From: an uncultured SAR116 cluster alpha proteobacterium
GTDB lineage: Bacteria > Pseudomonadota > Alphaproteobacteria > Puniceispirillales > Marisalimonadaceae
Direction: 5' to 3'
Length of the DNA stretch: 41,643 bases
Assembly: GCA_902589185.1 (NCBI GenBank)
Contig: CACIRZ010000012.1
Coordinates: 1-41,643, forward strand
Position numbers and translations under genes: made by a program
Shown here: positions 36,406-41,643 of the stretch, one piece after another
Numbering within the stretch: the stretch's first letter is position 1
How the letters are laid out: every line of letters starts with the position of its first letter
The notes under the pieces: model-generated
The model's input: the letters and a program-made list of their open reading frames with translations, nothing else
Told to the model about the DNA's origin: nothing
Database searches by the model: none

Positions 36406-37908
36406 ATGTCCAGTAATGAAATTTTACTTATTCTTGGCAACCAATTATTTCCTCTAGAACATATCAAAAATACTAGGGTCAGCAAAGTTTTTATGGCTGA
36501 AGATTTTGGGTTAACTACAAATCATAAACATCATAAACTAAAAATTTTGATGTTTCTGTGTTCAATGAGGCAGTATAGGGACAACCTAATTAAGAATGGT
36601 TATACTGTGTTTTATCATTCAATTGATGAAAAAACATTTCATGATAGTTATGAAGATAAGTTACTTAAAGTAATTAAAGATCACAATATCGAAAAATTAA
36701 AATATTTTGAAATTGAAGATAAAGATTTTGAAGATAAAATTACTAACTTTATAAATCAAAAAAATATTGATTACCAAATTTTTCAAAGCCCTATGTTCTT
36801 AACCTCAAGAAAGGAATTTTTTGAGTTTGCAAATGAACAAAAAAAACTAATACGTATGGCAAGTTTTTATCAAAAAATAAGAACCAAAATGAATATTCTC
36901 ATTGATGAAAACAATAAGCCCTTAGGAGGAAAATGGTCATATGATGAAGACAATAGAAAAAAAATTCCAAAAAATACTTTGTTACCAAAAATTCCTGATC
37001 TAAAATTTAATATTTATATCAATAAGTTAAGTTTAAAAATTAATTCACAGTTTAAAGACCATCCAGGTTTGACAGATAACTTGTGGATGCCAACAAATAG
37101 AGAAGAATCTTTAACCTGGCTAGATCAATTTTTTGAAGAAAAGTTTTTCAATTTTGGAAACTACGAAGATGCTATAGTTTCAGAAAACAACTTCCTTTTT
37201 CATAGTGCGATAAGCCCAATACTAAACATGGGACTTTTAACTCCAGATGAAGTGATCAAAAAAGCATTAGATATCGCAAATTTAAATTCAATTCCTATTA
37301 ATTCTTTAGAAGGCTTTATTCGTCAAGTTATTGGATGGAGAGAGTTTATTCGAGGCATTTATCATTTCAAGGGTAAAGAAGAGCAAACTTCTAATTTTTG
37401 GAAACATGATCGTAAATTAACCGATGATTGGTATAAAGGCACAACTGGTATTATACCTTTAGATGATGCAATTAAGGATTGTTTAAAATACGGTTATACT
37501 CATCATATACCGCGACTAATGATTATTTGTAATATAATGAATATTTCAAAAATAGACCCAAACGAAATATATAAATGGTTCATGGAAATGTTTGTAGATT
37601 CCTCAGATTGGGTAATGGTACCTAATGTTTATGGAATGGGAACATTCGCAGATGGAGGAATATTCGCGACAAAACCTTATTCATGTGGCTCAAACTATAT
37701 TTTAAAAATGAGTAATTATAAAAAAGATGCGTGGTGTGATATTGTCGATGGATTATATTGGATGTTTATGAGCGATAATATATCTTTTTTCAAAAGCAAT
37801 CCTAGACTTGCAATATTGGTTAAATCATTGGAAAGAATGAATAAAGATCGAAAAGATATGATATTTAAAAAAGCTCTAGATTTTATAGAAAGCAAAACAA
37901 AAAAATAA
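36406..37908 (+). CDS. Photolyase/cryptochrome, FeS-BCP (PhrB/CryB) family, apparently lacking cluster Cys
   Basis: 500 residues from the ATG at 36406, 4 bases after the previous stop; a GTG at 36388 would add six residues. The family (bacterial cryptochromes and 6-4 photolyases, DPRP domain) binds FAD and uses blue light to repair UV lesions or as a sensor. Seen: LILGNQLFP at the N-terminus, PLGGKWSYDEDNRK, EGFIRQVIGWREFIRGIYHF, YTHHIPRLMIICN, and VPNVYGMGTFADGGIFATKPYSCGSNYI, all typical. The Cys ligands of the 4Fe-4S cluster seem mostly missing: the first is Pro (near residue 351), the CxxC loop is shortened to NYKKDAWC, leaving Cys near 444. Repair versus sensing cannot be decided. Confidence 0.9.
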   Translation: MSSNEILLILGNQLFPLEHIKNTRVSKVFMAEDFGLTTNHKHHKLKILMFLCSMRQYRDNLIKNGYTVFYHSIDEKTFHDSYEDKLLKVIKDHNIEKLKYFEIEDKDFEDKITNFINQKNIDYQIFQSPMFLTSRKEFFEFANEQKKLIRMASFYQKIRTKMNILIDENNKPLGGKWSYDEDNRKKIPKNTLLPKIPDLKFNIYINKLSLKINSQFKDHPGLTDNLWMPTNREESLTWLDQFFEEKFFNFGNYEDAIVSENNFLFHSAISPILNMGLLTPDEVIKKALDIANLNSIPINSLEGFIRQVIGWREFIRGIYHFKGKEEQTSNFWKHDRKLTDDWYKGTTGIIPLDDAIKDCLKYGYTHHIPRLMIICNIMNISKIDPNEIYKWFMEMFVDSSDWVMVPNVYGMGTFADGGIFATKPYSCGSNYILKMSNYKKDAWCDIVDGLYWMFMSDNISFFKSNPRLAILVKSLERMNKDRKDMIFKKALDFIESKTKK

Positions 37909-37930
37909 ATTTTATAGTAGGTGTGTTTAT

Positions 37931-38449
37931 TTAAAAATTACCTCTTACAGGATATTTATTTTCTTCTGCAAACACTAGTTTAGCAGGCAACGAACTAACA
38001 TCTGGCCTTGCCCAAGGCATGTTTGAGACATTAGCAAGATATAATGAACCATCTTCTTTAATTATAAACAACCCTGGTTCACAAAAAATAGCACTTTCAC
38101 TTTCTTTAATTGATTTGGAAATGTATAGACCCCATTCTCTTGCTTTTTCTTCTGTAAGTCCGTAAGCAATATTAAGATTAGTAATCCCCCATTTGTTTTT
38201 AGCTTTGATAGCTTTTTCTTTGCTATCCATTGATATTGCAATTACTTCGGTGTTAGAATTTTTGTATTCCAACAATTGATTATCAATTTGCTTTAAGAAA
38301 TCTGAACAAACAGGACAGTGCAATCCTCTGTAAAATACAATCATATATTTTGCTTTATCCAAGTAATCATCTATAGACCATAATGTATCATTCAGCGTAT
38401 TTACTTCAAGTGAAGGTATTTTTTTTCCTGGAATCAAATTATTTCTCAT
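37931..38449 (-). CDS. Peroxiredoxin-like thioredoxin-fold protein (AhpC/TSA family)
   Basis: 172 residues with a thioredoxin fold. The catalytic segment is FYRGLHCPVCSDFLKQ, with Cys45 and Cys48 as a CxxC pair instead of the PxxxTC motif of classic peroxiredoxins; AISMDSKEKA and GLFIIKEDGSLY match the AhpC/TSA frame. Probably reduces peroxides or disulfides; the reductant is unknown. AAGGA ribosome site. An almost perfect 26-base palindrome lies 27-52 bases upstream. Confidence 0.85.
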   Translation of the reverse strand: MRNNLIPGKKIPSLEVNTLNDTLWSIDDYLDKAKYMIVFYRGLHCPVCSDFLKQIDNQLLEYKNSNTEVIAISMDSKEKAIKAKNKWGITNLNIAYGLTEEKAREWGLYISKSIKESESAIFCEPGLFIIKEDGSLYLANVSNMPWARPDVSSLPAKLVFAEENKYPVRGNF

Positions 38450-38475
38450 ATCATTTCCTTTGATGTAAAATTTTT

Positions 38476-38501
38476 ATTTGTATAATTTAAATTAAACAAA
38501 T
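38476..38501. promoter_or_regulatory. Near-perfect 26-base palindrome upstream of the peroxiredoxin
   Basis: Two 13-base arms, ATTTGTATAATTT (38476-38488) and AAATTAAACAAAT (38489-38501), match in 12 of 13 positions. It overlaps a possible -10 region for the peroxiredoxin gene and sits 27-52 bases before its start. It may be an operator; the regulator is unknown, and AT-rich palindromes can occur by chance. Confidence 0.4.
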
Positions 38502-38535
38502 AGTAATTGATGACAAATTATATTAAATGGTTTTG

Positions 38536-38997
38536 TTAATAAGATTTTCTAATTTCAAAATCTTTCTTATTTGCTCCAAAAAACATTAAATAAATCAGAT
38601 AGGCTTCTATTACGTTTTTCACCCATTCAATTGGATATAAAACGCCATAGTTAATAACATCTCCACCAAACATCAATAAAACAAAATTTATCAACAAGTA
38701 TAGCAGAAAAAAATATTTGCCAACCGATACAAAAAAATAAATAAGAATTAAGCTTGTTAAAGAAAAAAAAGACATGAATATCGCAATATACAACTCAAAT
38801 TTAGTTCCTAGATATGCTACAATATAACCTTGGTCAACAAATCTACTGAGACCATAATATTTCTCAAAACTAAATATTGTTGGAATAAAACCAGACAACA
38901 AAGACATAAAAATCATTAATAAAATTAGACGCCTGAATCTTAATTTGTTCATTTCATCATTTCTATCTTTAAAGAAATTTTCTATAAATTTAATCAT
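38536..38997 (-). CDS. Small integral membrane protein of unknown function
   Basis: 153 residues; not recognised. Basic N-terminus (about 20 residues), then four hydrophobic segments at roughly 24-45 (LILLMIFMSLLSGFIPTIF), 66-92 (ELYIAIFMSFFSLTSLILIYFF), 94-113 (YFFLLYLLINFVLLMFGG) and 122-140, and a charged C-terminal tail. The pattern resembles small uncharacterised marine bacterial membrane proteins, but no family motif is clear. AAGGA lies about 11 bases upstream. It follows the MATE gene by 63 bases with a small hairpin between them, so it may be an independent or attenuated downstream gene. Confidence 0.7.
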   Translation of the reverse strand: MIKFIENFFKDRNDEMNKLRFRRLILLMIFMSLLSGFIPTIFSFEKYYGLSRFVDQGYIVAYLGTKFELYIAIFMSFFSLTSLILIYFFVSVGKYFFLLYLLINFVLLMFGGDVINYGVLYPIEWVKNVIEAYLIYLMFFGANKKDFEIRKSY

Positions 38998-39016
38998 TTT
39001 ACTGATTATCCTTTAC

Positions 39017-39039
39017 ACTGTCCTAAGAAGAAAGACAGT
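39017..39039 (-). terminator. Small hairpin between MATE gene and the 153-residue gene
   Basis: Six-base arms ACTGTC and GACAGT (39017-39022 and 39034-39039) with an 11-base loop follow the MATE stop by about 20 bases. No T-run follows on the minus strand, so it is a weak terminator at best; it could be an attenuator or a ribosome-site-proximal structure for the next gene. Confidence 0.3.
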
Positions 39040-39060
39040 TTTCAATTAATTAAAACAAAT

Positions 39061-40377
39061 TCATCTAATTAAAACTAAATTAAAAACTCTTTTAAGATAA
39101 AAAGTTAGAAAAACCCCTCTCAAAATCAAAAATAATAGAAAACAGGAGTATAAATCTTTTAAATTCAAATTATCTGCAATAAAGAATTCTACTATTAAAT
39201 AAAATATCAAAGAGGAAAATATAATACAATTACGCATTTCTTTAGCTAATGTAGCACCAATAAATATACCATCTAATTGAAAGGCTAACATTGAGATAAA
39301 AGGCGTAATGATAACTAAACTCCAAAGTTCAATAGTTAAGTTTCTCAATATTTGGATATCAGTAAATAAAGAGATAATATTATGACTAAAAAAATAATAA
39401 ATAATTCCAATAATTATTGAAAATAGTAAAGCAAACTCTGTTGTGGTTTTAATTGATTTGAAAATATTAGATTTGTTTTTTGAGCCTATTGAAACCCCAA
39501 CTGTTGCCTCAGCCGTGTGTGCAAAGGCATCTAATGAGTATGATGAAAGGCCAAATATTACTAGTAAAATTTCAATAGTAGCTAATTCATCCACACCTAT
39601 TAATCCTGCTTTTTTAATTAAGTAAGCTTGAACAGCGACTAATAACATAGTTCTAAAGAATAAATCTTTGCTAATTGAAAATAATTTCTTGAAACTATGA
39701 AAATTAAACAACTTATCTAATTTAAATATAGTAAAGTTTAATTTATTAAAATAAATCATAAAAATTATAACTGACAAAATTAGACCAGTAAATTGTGCTA
39801 GAACACTTCCTAGTGCAACACCGTAAATACCAAGATCAAGAAAAACAGCCAAATAAATTGATGAAACTACATTTACTAAATTTATTGACACTAATTGAGC
39901 CATAACAGATTTGGTTTTTTGCATACCAAAAAACCATCCTAAAAAAACAATATTTAGTAAACCAGCTGGCAATCCAATCATTCTTACAAAAAGATATTCT
40001 TTATAAAAACTCTGTAATTCATTACTTGGGGTTAAAAAATAAATTGATAAATCATATAGCAGTTCCTTTGAAATAAATAATATGCATCCAATCGAAAAAG
40101 CTATCAATAATGGCCTTACCAAACTGAGAAACACTTCTTCAAAATCTTTTGAGCCTAGATTTTGAGATACTATCCCTGTAGTACCCATTCTTAAAAAATT
40201 TAATCCTGCATACATAAAATTAAAAACAATGCCTCCAAGTGCTATTGCTGCTATATAAAGACTATCTGGCATATGACCCATGATTATGGTGTCTGTAAGT
40301 CCAACTAGTGGTATAGTGAAATTTGCAATTATCAAAGGCCATGATAATGACCAAATATTTCTTCTGTTAATAATCAT
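39061..40377 (-). CDS. MATE family efflux transporter (DinF-like)
   Basis: Multidrug and toxic compound extrusion exporter, 438 residues, about twelve membrane helices in two halves. The N-terminus WSLSWPLIIANFTIPLVGLTDTIIMGHM and then GGIVFNFMYAGLNFLRMGTTGIVSQNLGS are characteristic of the DinF subgroup; the second half has SLDAFAHTAEATVGVSIGSKNK. Uses the Na+ or H+ gradient to expel a cationic or organic compound. It follows the RraA-like gene by 21 bases on the same strand, suggesting one operon, although the shared physiological role is not known. Confidence 0.93.
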   Translation of the reverse strand: MIINRRNIWSLSWPLIIANFTIPLVGLTDTIIMGHMPDSLYIAAIALGGIVFNFMYAGLNFLRMGTTGIVSQNLGSKDFEEVFLSLVRPLLIAFSIGCILFISKELLYDLSIYFLTPSNELQSFYKEYLFVRMIGLPAGLLNIVFLGWFFGMQKTKSVMAQLVSINLVNVVSSIYLAVFLDLGIYGVALGSVLAQFTGLILSVIIFMIYFNKLNFTIFKLDKLFNFHSFKKLFSISKDLFFRTMLLVAVQAYLIKKAGLIGVDELATIEILLVIFGLSSYSLDAFAHTAEATVGVSIGSKNKSNIFKSIKTTTEFALLFSIIIGIIYYFFSHNIISLFTDIQILRNLTIELWSLVIITPFISMLAFQLDGIFIGATLAKEMRNCIIFSSLIFYLIVEFFIADNLNLKDLYSCFLLFLILRGVFLTFYLKRVFNLVLIR

Positions 40378-40398
40378 ATAATTTAGACTACAAACACT

Positions 40399-41046
40399 CT
40401 AAAATTTTCTAAATTTTAGATAAGCTTGTTCAGGGTCCATGCCATTTAGTATAGCTTTTCTCATTTCACTTTCAGTAGCCATAACTTCTTCAGTTTTCTG
40501 AATTACTTCTTCTGCTACATTTTGAGGTATTATTACAGCACCATCCATATCAGCAATAATAAAGTCACCTGAGCATATTGTAACACTTCCAATAGTAATA
40601 GGTTGTCCAAGTGAATTATATTTCCATCTTTCAACGATATCAGCAGGAGTTGATAACCTGCAAAAAACTGGAAAATTAGCACCTATAATTTCTTCAACGT
40701 CTCTACAGTGCCCATCCATTAAATAACCTTTAGTCCCTTTTACCATTAATGCTCGAGCAGACAATTCACCCATAAGTGCAATTGAATGTGTATTTGGTTG
40801 ACAAACTATAACTTTATTACTTGGAACCTTTGATAAAACTTGAGACCATAAAAGAAGAGATTCGTGTCTAGATAGCGTTTTGTCAATATGGCCAGATACT
40901 GTATAAATTTCTCCAAACAACTTTTGACCACGCTCTAAAGCCTGTATTTCTGGTGGGAGAACACAATTTCCATAACCCTTTTCTCTTAGGACGTCATGAA
41001 TAGCACTAGCATAACATCTTGAAAGACGGCTTGTTAAATCTGGCAT
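40399..41046 (-). CDS. RraA/HMG-aldolase-like family protein
   Basis: 215 residues of the RraA-like fold, which includes 4-hydroxy-4-methyl-2-oxoglutarate aldolases of aromatic breakdown and the RNase E inhibitor RraA. Seen: GELSARALMVKGTKGYLMDGHCRDVEEI, with Arg115-Asp116 in the DGxxRD motif that positions substrate and divalent metal in the aldolases, and GDFIIADMDGAVIIPQ in the C-terminal part. The intact DGxxRD motif favours an aldolase/decarboxylase over a pure RraA regulator. The end of the gene forms an AT-rich 8-bp hairpin (40399-40406 with 40412-40419). GGAG ribosome site 8 bases before ATG. Downstream of the deiodinase-like gene by 82 bases. Confidence 0.87.
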   Translation of the reverse strand: MPDLTSRLSRCYASAIHDVLREKGYGNCVLPPEIQALERGQKLFGEIYTVSGHIDKTLSRHESLLLWSQVLSKVPSNKVIVCQPNTHSIALMGELSARALMVKGTKGYLMDGHCRDVEEIIGANFPVFCRLSTPADIVERWKYNSLGQPITIGSVTICSGDFIIADMDGAVIIPQNVAEEVIQKTEEVMATESEMRKAILNGMDPEQAYLKFRKF

Positions 41047-41128
41047 CTTTTAACTCCAATAAGTTTCGTAAATCTTATCATTAATTAACAATTTAAGTCG
41101 ACAAAATTGAAAAAACAAAAATTATTAA

Positions 41129-41643
41129 CTAAAATATAGAAACAACTTCATCAAATGATTTTTTGATTGTGGAAGCCAAAGGTATTTTGGCGTTATTAGC
41201 CGGGTAACCAACAGCCAGTATTAAAGATGCTTTATTAGAGGATGGTCTATTGCAAACCTTGCTAAGGAAACCCATTGGATTAGGTGTATGTGTCAAGCAA
41301 GATAACCCTGACAAATGTAAAGCAGTTATGAGAAATCCTGTTGCAATTCCAACACTCTCAGGAACATAGTAATTTTTTCTTTTTTCTCCATTAGATAATT
41401 CACTATATCTTTCTGAAAAAACTATAATTAACCAAGGAGCAATCTCTAAATGAGGCTTGTCAGCGTGTGTTCCAAGTGGCTCAAGTGCTTTCAGCCATTC
41501 ATCTTTTTTTAAGTCATCATAAAACTTTTGTTCTTCAATTTCAGCAGCTTTTCTAATTTTTGATTTAACTAATTTACTTGATATTATTGAAAAATGCCAC
41601 GGTTGTAAATTTGCTCCACTTGGCGCAGAACACGCTACTTTTA
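41129..41643 (-). CDS. Iodotyrosine deiodinase-like nitroreductase-superfamily protein, 5'-truncated by window edge
   Basis: The open frame enters from the right edge and ends at TAG (41129-41131); about 171 residues are visible. It reads PSGANLQPWHF, then EIEEQKFYDDL, ADKPHLEIAP, NYYVPESVGIATGFLITALHLSGL, THTPNPMGF and a C-terminal end with LAVGYPANNAKIP. This matches the C-terminal three quarters of iodotyrosine deiodinase (IYD), an FMN enzyme that removes halogen from halotyrosines. The active-site-lid triad Glu, Tyr, Lys is present with the human spacing (Glu 4 before Tyr, Lys 21 after Tyr). Bacterial IYD homologs are known. The N-terminal FMN-phosphate region is outside the window. Confidence 0.85.
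   Translation of the reverse strand, partial: KVACSAPSGANLQPWHFSIISSKLVKSKIRKAAEIEEQKFYDDLKKDEWLKALEPLGTHADKPHLEIAPWLIIVFSERYSELSNGEKRKNYYVPESVGIATGFLITALHLSGLSCLTHTPNPMGFLSKVCNRPSSNKASLILAVGYPANNAKIPLASTIKKSFDEVVSIF

Noticed and set aside
40399-40419. 8-bp AT-rich hairpin at the end of the RraA-like gene as a terminator
   Set aside because: It overlaps the coding end, has no G-C-rich stem and no following T-run.
41047-41128. Six-base dyad CAATTT/AAATTG around a GTCGAC site
   Set aside because: Too short and AT-rich to support a function; could be chance.
1-41643. tRNA, rRNA, CRISPR array, insertion sequence or prophage
   Set aside because: No cloverleaf-like segment, no regularly spaced repeats, no transposase or phage motif seen; gaps between genes are all shorter than 180 bases.

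Overview
The window is very AT-rich (roughly 30% G+C by eye), tightly packed DNA from a bacterial chromosome. The gene order points to an alphaproteobacterium with a small, streamlined, low-GC genome, probably marine (SAR11-, HIMB59- or low-GC SAR116-like). The reasons are the rpsB-tsf-pyrH-frr-uppS block, the proS-lolC-lolD-dnaE block, the dapA-smpB-folK-rpoZ-rel-DUF2062-pdxJ-acpS-lepB-rnc-era-recO-parC block, a short ProRS without the inserted editing domain, an aspartate-type (Mg-class) HemB, and many TRAP/MATE/TauE transport genes. I cannot name the genus. There are no rRNA or tRNA genes, CRISPR arrays, insertion sequences or phage genes, and no gene-free stretch reaches 300 bases (the longest is 177).

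Layout: 1-3874 (- strand) is the translation/nucleotide operon rpsB, tsf, pyrH, frr, uppS (uppS runs off the left edge). It is preceded by a structured 5' leader that looks like a ribosomal-protein autoregulation site. 4009-10728 (-) is proS, lolC/E, lolD, dnaE. 10840-12632 (+) is hemB and bpt. 12619-18994 (-) is a TRAP uptake operon (binding protein, small subunit, large subunit with a long C-terminal extension) followed by a cytosolic gamma-glutamyltransferase-like gene; a strong hairpin separates dctP from dctQM. 19172-30775 (-) is a thirteen-gene housekeeping run from dapA to parC with many overlapping starts and stops. From 30868 to the right edge lies an accessory region with frequent strand switches: serine/threonine dehydratase, nitroreductase, TauE/SafE, YczE-like protein, FMN alpha-hydroxyacid dehydrogenase, mandelate-racemase-type enolase, FeS-BCP-type photolyase relative, peroxiredoxin, a small orphan membrane protein, MATE exporter, RraA/HMG-aldolase-like protein and a right-truncated iodotyrosine-deiodinase-like flavoprotein.

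How they work together: the left and middle blocks make and maintain the translation, replication, envelope and stringent-response machinery. The TRAP system probably imports an organic acid. The accessory block suggests turnover of hydroxy/keto acids and perhaps halogenated aromatic amino acids, plus light/oxidative damage defence. No clearly new multi-gene system is evident. The most unusual signals are the rpsB leader with mutually exclusive pairings, the 39-base tandem repeat that builds an acidic tail on ribosomal protein S2, the photolyase relative that seems to have lost its iron-sulfur ligands, and the deiodinase-like gene next to an aldolase-like gene and an exporter.
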